Shown here piece after piece: positions 7,412 through 14,339 of a DNA stretch of 64,000 nucleotides. Where the stretch lies: IMG/VR virus record IMGVR_UViG_3300046799_000011, positions 1 to 64,000 of that record; one strand, written 5' to 3'. The translations under genes and the position numbers were made by a program. The notes beneath the pieces were generated by a model. That model worked only from the letters and a program-made list of their open reading frames with translations. It made no database searches and was not told the origin of the DNA. Numbering within the stretch: the stretch's first letter is position 1; each line of letters starts with the position of its first letter. Source of the DNA: a virus.

Positions 7412-7593
7412 CTCTTTTATATTTAATATATATATATATATATAAGTATAAAAGAGAGAATAACTATATACTAATAAAATAATAGTAGATAGAAGAATAA
7501 AACCTTTATACTAAAAGTTTAGGTTTTATTCTTCTATCTATTTAATAATATTAATCTTCTTATATTAAGGACTATATTTCATATGAAATATAG
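7410..7593 (+). other. AT-rich block with three strong inverted repeats
   Basis: A 12-bp inverted repeat (CTCTCTTTTATA 7410-7421 with 7447-7458) encloses a run of TA dinucleotides. A 19- to 20-bp perfect inverted repeat has arms 7486-7504 and 7522-7540. A perfect 22-bp palindrome centred on TTTCATATGAAA spans 7572-7593. The whole block is almost pure A/T. It could be an unwinding element of an origin, or terminator and leader structures between early operons. Confidence 0.7.
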
Positions 7594-7723
7594 AAGGTGC
7601 TGGTCTGTTAGATTTGCCTTTGGCAAGTGGCACCGTTGCACTTTGAGAAACGATCACGTACTCTACAGTCGTTGGCACATGAGCCGTTCCGGCTCTCTCT
7701 GGCTAGTTGAATGGGAGAAATAG
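7583..7723 (+). CDS. 46-residue basic protein
   Basis: Reads MKYRRCWSVRFAFGKWHRC..., rich in Arg, Trp, Cys and His, ending SLWLVEWEK. The start codon lies in the second half of the 22-bp palindrome, with AAGGA at 7567, so a folded leader could hide the start. Confidence 0.5.
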   Translation: MKYRRCWSVRFAFGKWHRCTLRNDHVLYSRWHMSRSGSLWLVEWEK

Positions 7724-7725
7724 CT

Positions 7726-8052
7726 ATGGTAGACGTTCCTTGGGTGGCTTGTCCTAAGCATATTGTCCACCATGTGGATTCTTGTGATTCTCCTGGAATT
7801 CCGGAATTCACAAAGTTTGGAAAGGTTACTACAATGCCTGGTACAAATAATGGCTCTACGGGGCCTAAGAGGCTGTCTCTCACACCCCCTGGCGTAGTTC
7901 CTCACTACTCCCTTGCTAGGCTCACACGGAGCGAGCTAGAGCTTATAGCGGGCGCTCTGTGGACTGTGGTCCATCGTGATGGTTCATGGGATGCTGAGGA
8001 TGCCTGGAAGGCTGAACAAATCCTAGACCGCATAGACACAGTGCTCCCTTAG
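7726..8052 (+). CDS. hypothetical early protein, 108 aa
   Basis: The ATG at 7726 is chosen because GGGAGAAATAG lies at the right distance; an in-frame ATG at 7711 overlaps the previous gene. The C-terminal half (SLARLTRSELELIAGALWTV, then DAEDAWKAEQILDRID) looks helical. Ends just before a terminator. Confidence 0.65.
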   Translation: MVDVPWVACPKHIVHHVDSCDSPGIPEFTKFGKVTTMPGTNNGSTGPKRLSLTPPGVVPHYSLARLTRSELELIAGALWTVVHRDGSWDAEDAWKAEQILDRIDTVLP

Positions 8053-8060
8053 TGATCATG

Positions 8061-8097
8061 AGAAAACCCCTGGTCAGAGATGATTCAGGGGTTTTCT
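8061..8097 (+). terminator. rho-independent terminator
   Basis: Perfect 12-bp inverted repeat AGAAAACCCCTG (8061-8072) and CAGGGGTTTTCT (8086-8097), followed by TGTG. It ends the transcript of the 7726 gene before the next promoter at 8109. Confidence 0.8.
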
Positions 8098-8108
8098 TGT
8101 GTCTGGGC

Positions 8109-8137
8109 TTGACCTCACTGCGGACGGCATGTAGTGT
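8109..8137 (+). promoter_or_regulatory. HrdB-like promoter with 200-nt leader
   Basis: TTGACC 8109-8114, 17-bp spacer, TAGTGT 8132-8137. The next gene starts at 8347, so the mRNA would have a leader of about 200 nt. No convincing gene lies in that leader; a 40-codon frame from the GTG in the -10 region has no ribosome binding site. Confidence 0.6.
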
Positions 8138-8346
8138 TCCTCTTGTCGCCACAACGGGGCACAAACTCAGGTAGTCCACTGGGAAGACAGGTAGAGCCTA
8201 GACAGTCCGAGTCTTACTCGTGCAAGCGAGAAAAGAGGGACCACGGTCGTTAGACTAGTCAAGGCTTGAATCCTAGGTATCCTGTCTACCCTGTAGATTA
8301 CCTGAGTAGGATTTACTATAAAACTCAATAGTGGAAAGGAAATCCA

Positions 8347-8445
8347 ATGAGTATATTTCTCGGAATTGCTATTCCCATAGTCCTTGCGGTAATCACTGTG
8401 GTTATCGTTTGGCTTGTGGATGTCAGCAAGAGAGGTTTGTTCTAA
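8347..8445 (+). CDS. 32-residue membrane peptide
   Basis: Preceded by AAGGAAATCCA. It reads MSIFLGIAIPIVLAVITVV followed by IVWLVDVSKRGLF: one transmembrane helix with a short basic tail. The stop overlaps the next start (TAATG). Confidence 0.65.
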   Translation: MSIFLGIAIPIVLAVITVVIVWLVDVSKRGLF

Positions 8446-8672
8446 TGATGACTGCCCCGCATTTCGCTGCAATGGCGGAGATCTTCAATGCGATGTACCG
8501 TGACAGTTATGCGGTAACTGTGGGTGACGTTGCGATTCCTGGTCTGTGTAAGGCTGGGAAAGAGGCGGATTTCGTTAACTTCCGACTTATGGTGAGTGCT
8601 TCGGCAACTTACTTTGAGGAAGATAATCCCAGATTCAATCGGGATAGGTTTATCCGCGCGGTTTATCGTTAA
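8445..8672 (+). CDS. small hypothetical protein, 75 aa
   Basis: Starts at tandem ATGs 8445/8448 overlapping the previous stop. The sequence MMTAPHFAAMAEIFNAMYRD... and the C-terminal FNRDRFIRAVYR look helical. No family recognised. Confidence 0.65.
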   Translation: MMTAPHFAAMAEIFNAMYRDSYAVTVGDVAIPGLCKAGKEADFVNFRLMVSASATYFEEDNPRFNRDRFIRAVYR

Positions 8673-8727
8673 TTGTTTGAGCTTTCTACTCGGAATAACG
8701 TAGAGATTGTGTCTTTATAGTCCGAGT
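8673..8727 (+). promoter_or_regulatory. promoter overlapped by a dyad (copy 1)
   Basis: TTGTTT 8673-8678, 17-bp spacer, TAACGT 8696-8701. An inverted repeat ACTCGGA (8688-8694) / TCCGAGT (8721-8727) encloses the -10. Copy 2 at 8893-8950 shares GAGCTTTC, ATAACGTA and CTTTATAGTC but has different, still complementary arms. Confidence 0.7.
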
Positions 8728-8757
8728 GGATTACTCCATCAATTAAGGAGTATAACC

Positions 8758-8892
8758 ATGGCTGTTAAGCTCAACGAGCGTACCGGTTTCACATGTGGCA
8801 AGCGCTCGAACGGTGAACGCTGTGTTCTGTGGTCTGATGACACGTTCGAGTGGTTCGATGAGGGACAGTTCGCATATCTGTTCACTGTCTGA
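8758..8892 (+). CDS. small hypothetical protein, 44 aa
   Basis: The ATG at 8758 follows AAGGAG (8745-8750). Reads MAVKLNERTGFTCGKRSNGE... and ends DEGQFAYLFTV; two cysteines. It lies between the two promoter-dyad elements. Confidence 0.7.
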   Translation: MAVKLNERTGFTCGKRSNGERCVLWSDDTFEWFDEGQFAYLFTV

Positions 8893-8950
8893 TTGACTGA
8901 GCTTTCCGCACAGAATAACGTAAGGGTTGTGCCTTTATAGTCTGTGCGGA
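8893..8950 (+). promoter_or_regulatory. promoter overlapped by a dyad (copy 2)
   Basis: TTGACT 8893-8898, 17-bp spacer, TAACGT 8916-8921. A perfect 10-bp inverted repeat TCCGCACAGA (8905-8914) / TCTGTGCGGA (8941-8950) encloses the -10 and the expected transcription start. The intervening sequence is nearly the same as in copy 1. Confidence 0.75.
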
Positions 8951-8977
8951 TTACTCGATCAATGAGGGAGTAGCAAA

Positions 8978-9142
8978 GTGACTGTGGAAGAGCTTATTAA
9001 ACTTCTCCAGGCAGTTCCTGAATTCATGCAGAAAACGGAAATAGCTGTATTCACCGATAAAGGTGAGCGCAGCGAATTCGCCAGTAGGCAGCTTTACATA
9101 GAGAATGGCAAGTTGACCATTCCAGTACGTAGAGTCAATTAG
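8978..9142 (+). CDS. small hypothetical protein, 54 aa
   Basis: GTG start at 8978 after GAGGGAG. The protein (TVEELIKLLQAVPEFMQKTE...) looks like a small alpha/beta fold. No family recognised. Confidence 0.65.
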   Translation: MTVEELIKLLQAVPEFMQKTEIAVFTDKGERSEFASRQLYIENGKLTIPVRRVN

Positions 9143-9153
9143 CGCTAGGTGTC

Positions 9154-9182
9154 TTGCATCCTGCATACGCTGTGTGTAGGGT
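9154..9182 (+). promoter_or_regulatory. TTGCAT-type promoter before the 9219 gene
   Basis: TTGCAT 9154-9159, 17-bp spacer, TAGGGT 9177-9182. The preceding TAGGTGTC and the downstream GTTGCTCATCTAGAGCA recur with small changes in the next gap (9591-9650), so this is a duplicated control cassette. Confidence 0.6.
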
Positions 9183-9218
9183 GTTGCTCATCTAGAGCAC
9201 TCGAAACTAGGAGTTACT

Positions 9219-9593
9219 GTGTTCCTTAGTGCCTTTATCGCCGATGAGAAGCTTACTGTTCACAAGAGCGGCTGCTCTCACGTTGTGCGTAACTGGCGTG
9301 AGTTTGGAGCGCCCATTGTCACCAACGCCCAGTCTCAGATGGGTCTCATGCGTCAGGTCAAGAACCTTGGTATCAGGGTTCAGAGTGTCCGTGTGATGCC
9401 GTGTGCTGGTCTTCCTGAGGGTTTCTGGAGTCACACTCCCTCGGGTCAGCCGTTGCGTCTCCTGGACACCGTTGAGGGCGCTCACAGGGCCACTAAGAGG
9501 GTTGAGCGCATAGCGCGTGCTGAGATGACTCACATCATTGACAACATGTCCCCCATGCTGCGAGAGATGTTCGGTCTGTCACGTCAGAGCTAG
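9219..9593 (+). CDS. hypothetical early protein, 124 aa
   Basis: GTG start at 9219 after TAGGAGTTACT. N-terminal FLSAFIADEKLTVHKSGCSH; the C-terminal half (GAHRATKRVERIARAEMTHI) is basic and helical. No family recognised. Confidence 0.7.
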   Translation: MFLSAFIADEKLTVHKSGCSHVVRNWREFGAPIVTNAQSQMGLMRQVKNLGIRVQSVRVMPCAGLPEGFWSHTPSGQPLRLLDTVEGAHRATKRVERIARAEMTHIIDNMSPMLREMFGLSRQS

Positions 9594-9598
9594 GTGTC

Positions 9599-9627
9599 TT
9601 GCATCATTCAAGACTATGTGCTTGAGT
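9599..9627 (+). promoter_or_regulatory. TTGCAT-type promoter before the 9671 gene
   Basis: TTGCAT 9599-9604, 17-bp spacer, TTGAGT 9622-9627, in the same TAGGTGTCTTGCAT context as the promoter at 9154. Confidence 0.5.
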
Positions 9628-9670
9628 GGTGTTGTTCATCTAGAACAGACAGCAACCACTAGGAGAAAAA

Positions 9671-10078
9671 GTGTCTACTCCGATTGTCCTTACCGTTGAG
9701 AACGTGACTGCTGCACTGCGAGCGGCCGTTGAGGAAAAGGGTGAGGACTACGTTTACATCAATGCGAACGGGGAAATTGCCGGACAGAGTGACAACACTT
9801 TCGGCACAATGTGCAATTACGTGCACAACTTGGGTGAACCTGCCGAATGCCCTGGCTGCATTGTGGGTAATACCCTGAATCGTCTCGGCGTTTCTCTGAT
9901 TACCCTTTCTGGGTATGAGCGGCGCGGGGCACTATCTCTACTGGAAAGTCTGGCGCGTGCAGAGCTTGTCACCTATGAGGATGACTCGCTGGTGTATATC
10001 CTTGCGCGGGCACAGACCAAGCAGGATAACGGTGGTACTTGGGGTGCGGCTCTTGAGTTTGCCCTGTCTTGGGAATAG
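9671..10078 (+). CDS. hypothetical early protein, 135 aa
   Basis: GTG start after AGGAGAAAAA. Contains a CPGC pair (EPAECPGCIVGNTLNRLG) and a helical region (RRGALSLLESLARAELV). The stop codon lies inside the perfect hairpin at 10072-10103. Confidence 0.7.
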   Translation: MSTPIVLTVENVTAALRAAVEEKGEDYVYINANGEIAGQSDNTFGTMCNYVHNLGEPAECPGCIVGNTLNRLGVSLITLSGYERRGALSLLESLARAELVTYEDDSLVYILARAQTKQDNGGTWGAALEFALSWE

Positions 10079-10103
10079 CCAAGAGATTAAACTTGGCTAT
10101 TCC
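10072..10103 (+). other. perfect 12-bp hairpin overlapping a stop codon
   Basis: GGAATAGCCAAG (10072-10083) and CTTGGCTATTCC (10092-10103). It includes the TAG stop of the 9671 gene and is followed by CTAGAG, as in the other intergenic stem-loops of this region. Confidence 0.7.
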
Positions 10104-10128
10104 TTGTTCGCCTAGAGAGGTAATAGTA

Positions 10129-10491
10129 ATGGCACTGGAAAACTACGGCACCATTTGGGTATGTATTAACTGCCTCCATCATCATGCAAATGGTGAATGC
10201 GGAGACTGCCATTCGGACCACGGTCATGATGAAGAGCCGCTAAACGCAATTGAGTGGCCTTTCAGTGTGGCAATGGGGGGTGGTTGGGAAGAGCACAACG
10301 ACGCATGTATAGTATTCGTCATCAATGATCTTAAGCGCCGTTTTCCTGACAGGAATTGGCCGGAAGTTCCGGGCGATTATGAATGCGACTGTGAGTTTGA
10401 TTCTTTCAGCCGTTCTCCATGTGATGGCTGTAATTCCTGGCTTCATGGTGAACGGCACGCTATGACACTGTTCAAGAACAGCGAGGTATGA
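10129..10491 (+). CDS. cysteine/histidine-rich protein, 120 aa
   Basis: The ATG at 10129 follows AGAGAGGTAATAGTA. The N-terminus has CINCLHHHANGECGDCHSDH, four Cys and several His likely to bind zinc. A second set, CDCEFDSFSRSPCDGCNSW, lies near the C-terminus. Unknown function. Confidence 0.7.
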   Translation: MALENYGTIWVCINCLHHHANGECGDCHSDHGHDEEPLNAIEWPFSVAMGGGWEEHNDACIVFVINDLKRRFPDRNWPEVPGDYECDCEFDSFSRSPCDGCNSWLHGERHAMTLFKNSEV

Positions 10492-10492
10492 A

Positions 10493-10600
10493 ATGCTGTA
10501 TTGTCCCAAAAACTGTAAGTGCTCTCATGACATTGATTGCCCTGAGCACACCGAGGCAGAGCAGCACCATGACGCATCCGACCACGTAGAAGAGCGCTAG
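10493..10600 (+). CDS. 35-residue Cys/His-rich peptide
   Basis: Follows the previous stop directly. Reads MLYCPKNCKCSHDIDCPEH followed by an acidic, His-rich tail. Four Cys close together suggest a metal-binding knuckle. Confidence 0.55.
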   Translation: MLYCPKNCKCSHDIDCPEHTEAEQHHDASDHVEER

Positions 10601-10608
10601 ACAGTTTT

Positions 10609-10649
10609 ACTCATTCATTACCTACTGAGCTTGCGGGTAGTGAGTGGGT
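10609..10649 (+). other. conserved intergenic stem-loop, copy 1
   Basis: Arms ACTCATTCATTACC (10609-10622) and GGTAGTGAGTGGGT (10636-10649) pair over 14 bp when G-U pairs are allowed. It carries the family signature TTTACTCA...TGGGTATG followed by CTAGAG. See the finding on this family. Confidence 0.65.
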
Positions 10650-10694
10650 ATGACAGGCTAGAGCCAGTCAACCAGAACAAGAGGGAGTCACAAG

Positions 10695-10961
10695 ATGCGT
10701 AAGCGTACTGAGCTTGAGATCATGGTCGCGGTTGCCAACCACCCCAAGGTGCAGGCGTACCGTAAGGCAGTCCAGATCATGCATTCCCGTATGACTGCCC
10801 TGTACGGCCCTGACTATGCTGTCGTGCAGGCTCCCAAGGACAATTATGACTACGTGGAGGGTCTGTACATGACTCCCCAGCACCAGAACCTCTTTGCCTC
10901 GCTCATGCGTGGTGCTGCTAAGGTTCGGCGTGACGTTCGTAACTCCCTTCTCGCACACTAA
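10695..10961 (+). CDS. small basic hypothetical protein, 88 aa
   Basis: Preceded by GAGGGAGTCACAAG. A basic, mostly helical protein (MRKRTELEIMVAVANHPKVQ...; C-terminus GAAKVRRDVRNSLLAH). Unknown function. Confidence 0.7.
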   Translation: MRKRTELEIMVAVANHPKVQAYRKAVQIMHSRMTALYGPDYAVVQAPKDNYDYVEGLYMTPQHQNLFASLMRGAAKVRRDVRNSLLAH

Positions 10962-10974
10962 GAGGAATCGCAAA

Positions 10975-11205
10975 ATGAAAATCGTAGTGGAAGATCTGGA
11001 TAAGATCATTCGACTTACGGGCACCGAGGATTCATCCGGTTTGCGTGAGGCTCTTGCTTACGTACTGGTAAGGGTATGGGATAGGGGATATAACGACGGT
11101 TGGACTGACGCAAAAGATGACGTAGAGTCTGTATCCGTCAAATGCCCTTACACACAAAGCCACACACGCGACTGGTGCGGTTATTCGGAATGCAGGGAGT
11201 CGTAG
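10975..11205 (+). CDS. small hypothetical protein, 76 aa
   Basis: The ATG at 10975 follows AGAGGAATCGC. Contains LREALAYVLVRVWDRGYNDG, a short helix with a YNDG motif often seen in small phage proteins, and ends with C...CGYSEC. Confidence 0.65.
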   Translation: MKIVVEDLDKIIRLTGTEDSSGLREALAYVLVRVWDRGYNDGWTDAKDDVESVSVKCPYTQSHTRDWCGYSECRES

Positions 11206-11207
11206 TA

Positions 11208-11408
11208 ATGGATAAATTCCACGTTAAGTGTCATTTCGAGAATTCCGATAAGACTGTGGAGTTCTTCGGATTCAGTTTTGAAGAGCTGCAAAAAGTACTT
11301 CAGGCCAAGACAAAGCAGACACGCTTTGTCAATAAAGACTCTCGCGGAACATTCGTGATTGTCGATATGGCTAAGGTTACCCACATCGAAGCCGTTCCCT
11401 CATACTAA
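11208..11408 (+). CDS. small hypothetical protein, 66 aa
   Basis: ATG at 11208 after AGGGAGTCGTAGTA. Reads MDKFHVKCHFENSDKTVEFF..., a likely beta-rich fold with a central helix. Unknown function. Confidence 0.65.
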   Translation: MDKFHVKCHFENSDKTVEFFGFSFEELQKVLQAKTKQTRFVNKDSRGTFVIVDMAKVTHIEAVPSY

Positions 11409-11422
11409 GGAGAAATAGCATA

Positions 11423-12007
11423 ATGATTACTCTCGCCAAGGAAGATGGACCTGCCGATCTTACCGGGGTTACTCACCTCAGTATCGGTGTCTCATGGGAT
11501 CCTACTTCGGGATCTTCTGGTGGTCTTGCGGGTGTTCTTAAGCGTAAGCTCGGAACTGACCTGGACCTGATCGCCATTCTTTGCCAGGGTGGGGAGCCTG
11601 TGAGGCTTGCTGGGCTGGATTCCCTGGATCCTGTTGGCAACGGCGCTATCGTCCACAGTGGGGACAATCAGACCGGTAACGGTGTTGGTGATGACGAGAC
11701 TGTGACTGTTGACTTCTCTCGTGTTCCGCGCAATATCACGAGCGTTGTCTTTGTTGCTGCTGCCCACAAGAAGGGTAGCGCATTCTCTAAGGCACGAAAC
11801 GTCAGTTTCAAGGTCTATGACGCTACGGGAGGTTCTAGTCAGCAGGTGGCCGATATCTGGCCTTCTCTGATGGCTACAGGCAATGCGAATGGCGTTGCTA
11901 AGGCTGTCCGCAACGGTGATTCCTGGTCCCTTGAGGTTATCAACCACATGGGCAAGACCAAGCAGGGTGACGAAATTTCCCTCTTGCGCTTTGCCAAGGG
12001 TCTGTAG
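11423..12007 (+). CDS. terD: TerD-family protein, 194 aa
   Basis: Matches the TerD/CABP fold over its whole length: LSIGVSWD, DLDLIAILC, the acidic stretch SGDNQTGNGVGDDETV that binds calcium in this family, and SVVFVAAAHKKG. The length fits the family. TerD proteins are linked to tellurite resistance, membrane stress and phage resistance in bacteria, and are abundant in Streptomyces; Ter genes also occur on some of their phages. Preceded by AAGGAGAAATAGCATA. It is alone here, without TerB/C/Z partners, so a role in modulating host stress or defence is inferred. Confidence 0.9.
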   Translation: MITLAKEDGPADLTGVTHLSIGVSWDPTSGSSGGLAGVLKRKLGTDLDLIAILCQGGEPVRLAGLDSLDPVGNGAIVHSGDNQTGNGVGDDETVTVDFSRVPRNITSVVFVAAAHKKGSAFSKARNVSFKVYDATGGSSQQVADIWPSLMATGNANGVAKAVRNGDSWSLEVINHMGKTKQGDEISLLRFAKGL

Positions 12008-12048
12008 TACCTTCTAGACAACGCAGTACACACAGAAAAGAGCTAGAC

Positions 12049-12246
12049 ATGTTCAAGGTCACTGACTCGCACTACGTCGCCACTGTGGGCGTTCTCAAGG
12101 GCAAGGAGAAGGTAGCGTTTGGTCTTACCATTCCGCTAACTAAGCCTGCTGCTGTGGGATATATCAAGGGTCTTCCTGGTGGGCGTATAAACGGGAACTA
12201 CCGAGTCATCAAGCGTACTACTGCCCGTAAGCTCGGTCTGATCTAA
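12049..12246 (+). CDS. small basic hypothetical protein, 65 aa
   Basis: Preceded by AAAGAGCTAGAC. A basic beta-rich protein (MFKVTDSHYVATVGVLKGKE...; C-terminus IKRTTARKLGLI). Unknown function. Confidence 0.65.
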   Translation: MFKVTDSHYVATVGVLKGKEKVAFGLTIPLTKPAAVGYIKGLPGGRINGNYRVIKRTTARKLGLI

Positions 12247-12254
12247 GGTTCTTT

Positions 12255-12295
12255 ACTCATCACTATCCATTTCCATTCCATGGATAGCGGTGGGT
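12255..12295 (+). other. conserved intergenic stem-loop, copy 2
   Basis: Arms ACTCATCACTATCCA (12255-12269) and TGGATAGCGGTGGGT (12281-12295) pair over 15 positions with one mismatch. Signature TTTACTCA...TGGGTATGG followed by CTAGAAAGG. Confidence 0.65.
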
Positions 12296-12320
12296 ATGGA
12301 ATCCTAGAAAGGGATCCGTA

Positions 12321-12506
12321 ATGAAATTGCCACGACTTGAAACAACAAGTAATGCCGCTCTTTCTGATCGTATGAGTTCTGTATTCGAGAATGGGTATGG
12401 AAATGAAGGGCCAGTAGCTAAAGGGTGTTGTCTGCTCCTGGCTATTGCTGTAATCCTCGTAATCCTCAGTCCTGTAATAGCAATTGGTATATGGATTGCG
12501 CTCTAG
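12321..12506 (+). CDS. small single-pass membrane protein, 61 aa
   Basis: Soluble N-terminal half, then CCLLLAIAVILVILSPVIAI as one transmembrane helix to the C-terminus. Preceded by AGAAAGGGATCCGTA. Could be a small host-membrane modifier; unknown. Confidence 0.7.
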   Translation: MKLPRLETTSNAALSDRMSSVFENGYGNEGPVAKGCCLLLAIAVILVILSPVIAIGIWIAL

Positions 12507-12514
12507 TGAGTTTT

Positions 12515-12542
12515 AATCATTACTCAGAAATGGGTAGTGGTT
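12515..12542 (+). other. conserved intergenic stem-loop, copy 3
   Basis: Arms AATCATTACTCA (12515-12526) and TGGGTAGTGGTT (12531-12542), 12 bp with G-U pairs, closed by a GAAA tetraloop. Signature TTTAATCA...TGGTTATG followed by CTAGAA. Confidence 0.7.
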
Positions 12543-12586
12543 ATGATTTCCTAGAATGGGAGTCACCATTACAAAGGGAGAAAAAA

Positions 12587-12931
12587 GTGAACGGTAAGAC
12601 TGTTGTTGCAAGTCTTCTCGCAATTGTCCTTACCTATGGAGCTGTAGAGGGTGGTATTGCGGCATTCGACGCTACGCATCCTGAGCGCGATGTCACTGTT
12701 ACCGTTACCGATAAGGTCCGTACTGGGGGTGACAATTCAAAGTACCTGATCTTTACGGATCGCGGTACGTTTGAGAATATTGACAGCATGGTCAAGGGTA
12801 AGTACAACTCTTCCGACCTTTACGGTCAGATCAAGGTCAAGCACACCTATACGTTTCATGTCCGGGGTGTTCGCAGTGAGTTCTGGTCTATGTACCCGAA
12901 CGTTATCACTGCCAAGGAGCTTGACAAGTAA
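12587..12931 (+). CDS. membrane-anchored or secreted protein, 114 aa
   Basis: GTG start at 12587 with GGGAGAAAAAA upstream. NGKTVVASLLAIVLTYGAVE forms an N-terminal hydrophobic segment; the rest is a beta-rich exported domain (VTVTVTDKVRTGGDNSKYLI...) that resembles the small beta-sandwich proteins common in actinobacteriophages. Unknown role. Confidence 0.7.
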   Translation: MNGKTVVASLLAIVLTYGAVEGGIAAFDATHPERDVTVTVTDKVRTGGDNSKYLIFTDRGTFENIDSMVKGKYNSSDLYGQIKVKHTYTFHVRGVRSEFWSMYPNVITAKELDK

Positions 12932-12945
12932 TATCTAGTGCGCTT

Positions 12946-12977
12946 ATATCATTCTCATCTATTGGTGAGGGTGGTAT
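12946..12977 (+). other. conserved intergenic stem-loop, copy 4
   Basis: Arms ATATCATTCTCATC (12946-12959) and GGTGAGGGTGGTAT (12964-12977) pair over 14 bp with a TATT loop. Preceded by CTAGTGCGCTT, also found before copy 5, and followed by CTAGCG. Confidence 0.65.
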
Positions 12978-13002
12978 TGGAATACTAGCGAAGGGCTCAG
13001 TA

Positions 13003-13266
13003 ATGAAATTCCTTGATGATGTTCCGCGAGAAGAGCGCTGTTATGTGGTATTCCGGGGAACGCCCAGTGTTTATTACATAACTGCGGATAACGGAATTGA
13101 CGCGCTTGATGCGGCCCAAGATTTGGCACGTACAAAGACTGAGAATACGGGAGAGAAGTACACAGTAATGTGTATTCCGCAAGACTGTTTGCAATTCTCT
13201 CTTACTGCCGTAAATCACGGTGTTGTATTCCACGCGACAAACAAGCTGGAAGAGGATAGCGAGTAA
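13003..13266 (+). CDS. small hypothetical protein, 87 aa
   Basis: MKFLDDVPREERCYVVFRG... with an alpha/beta pattern. The TAA stop shares its final A with the next ATG (TAATG), so the two are coupled. Unknown function. Confidence 0.7.
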   Translation: MKFLDDVPREERCYVVFRGTPSVYYITADNGIDALDAAQDLARTKTENTGEKYTVMCIPQDCLQFSLTAVNHGVVFHATNKLEEDSE

Positions 13267-13751
13267 TGTTCGAAAACTGGTATCTGTGCGTGCTGTGCAA
13301 TGACGTTATCGAAAAGCGTCAAGGTATTTGGTGGGATGAATCAAACAATGCGGTTGGATTTGGATTCCATAAGCATATTCCCACTGATCCCGAGCAGTAT
13401 TACTCCCATAAGTATGGTGGTGATATCCGCACCGAGATTCTTTATACCTGGAATCTCACCAGTAATTATGATGACTCTGTAGGCGAGACAGACACATTCG
13501 GGTATTACTCGGTGCTCTATGATTTCCATGCAATTCTGGAAGTCGATTCCGAGGGATTCGTATTCTCTTACCATTATGATTCCCGCGAGGCTACCATTAA
13601 CGCGTGGAATAACAAGGTAGACGATTACTGGGAATGGTCAAAGGAAAACGGGGAATGCCAGTGCGGTTCTGTTTCCTGTGATTACTATGAGGACAATCAA
13701 GACAGGCTCGATAAGGAGCTGGAATACGAACGTAGGGACCTAGACAGCTAG
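13266..13751 (+). CDS. acidic, Tyr-rich protein with CxxC, 161 aa
   Basis: N-terminal YLCVLCNDVIEK and a C-terminal CQCGSVSCDYYED can form a split metal site. The middle is rich in Tyr and Asp. Acidic overall, as often seen for phage DNA-mimic or inhibitor proteins, but nothing specific is recognised. Confidence 0.7.
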   Translation: MFENWYLCVLCNDVIEKRQGIWWDESNNAVGFGFHKHIPTDPEQYYSHKYGGDIRTEILYTWNLTSNYDDSVGETDTFGYYSVLYDFHAILEVDSEGFVFSYHYDSREATINAWNNKVDDYWEWSKENGECQCGSVSCDYYEDNQDRLDKELEYERRDLDS

Positions 13752-13774
13752 TCCGTTCTCTCGCGTCAAGCCGC

Positions 13775-13804
13775 TTGACTTGGCTCGGGAGTGTGCACTA
13801 GAGT
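13775..13804 (+). promoter_or_regulatory. HrdB-like promoter before the 13838 gene
   Basis: TTGACT 13775-13780, 18-bp spacer, TAGAGT 13799-13804. The -35 is inside a small palindrome GTCAAG-CCG-CTTGAC, a possible operator. Confidence 0.7.
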
Positions 13805-13837
13805 CGTACCAACAGCACAACAGAGGGAGCGCGCAAC

Positions 13838-14242
13838 ATGATGGAGCGTCCTACCGGCTCATTCCTGGAGAATCGAGAGGCTTATTACGCATGGTGGGCT
13901 GAACTGGCCCGTATCGCTAAGAAGCGTTATCACGCTCTGCCTGAGGACAAGGGTATTCCCGTTCCGTATACGGCTTGCCGTACGCGTTACAAATATGTGA
14001 ACGGCGCTGGTGTCTCCGCTAGCTCACGTGTGGTGTCTCACCGCTACGCGGATGAGGGAGACAAGGGCAAGAGCCTGCGACGCGAGATCAAGCGCGTAGA
14101 ACGTGCTCAGTGGCTCTCTGAGTGGCAGGAAGAGCAAGAGAGTCAGGAAGTGTACGACACTGCCGAATGGTTCGCAGCATGGGCGTTTTGGTGGGAGGAT
14201 GACGCAACGTGCGGTAACCCGTACTGTGAAGTGTGCGAGTAA
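13838..14242 (+). CDS. basic hypothetical protein, 134 aa
   Basis: Tandem ATGs at 13838/13841 after AGAGGGAGCGCG. The N-terminus is aromatic (ENREAYYAWWAELARIAKK), the middle is basic, and the C-terminus ends in CGNPYCEVCE, a CxxxxC-xx-C knuckle. Unknown function. Confidence 0.7.
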   Translation: MMERPTGSFLENREAYYAWWAELARIAKKRYHALPEDKGIPVPYTACRTRYKYVNGAGVSASSRVVSHRYADEGDKGKSLRREIKRVERAQWLSEWQEEQESQEVYDTAEWFAAWAFWWEDDATCGNPYCEVCE

Positions 14243-14261
14243 AAGATCTTGAGCTAGTGGC

Positions 14262-14291
14262 TTGACAGGGTAGATGTTGGTTCGCTAACGT
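14262..14291 (+). promoter_or_regulatory. HrdB-like promoter before the 14340 gene
   Basis: TTGACA 14262-14267, 18-bp spacer, TAACGT 14286-14291. Same -10 as the two dyad promoters at 8673 and 8893. Confidence 0.65.
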
Positions 14292-14339
14292 CTTCCTTGT
14301 GAGGTTCCTAACCGAGGGACTGAGGGAAAGAGGGCAGTA

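Noticed and set aside
8138-8346. Leader after the 8109 promoter as a possible tRNA or riboswitch
   Set aside because: No cloverleaf or known aptamer could be drawn by eye; only short inverted repeats. A covariance search would be needed.
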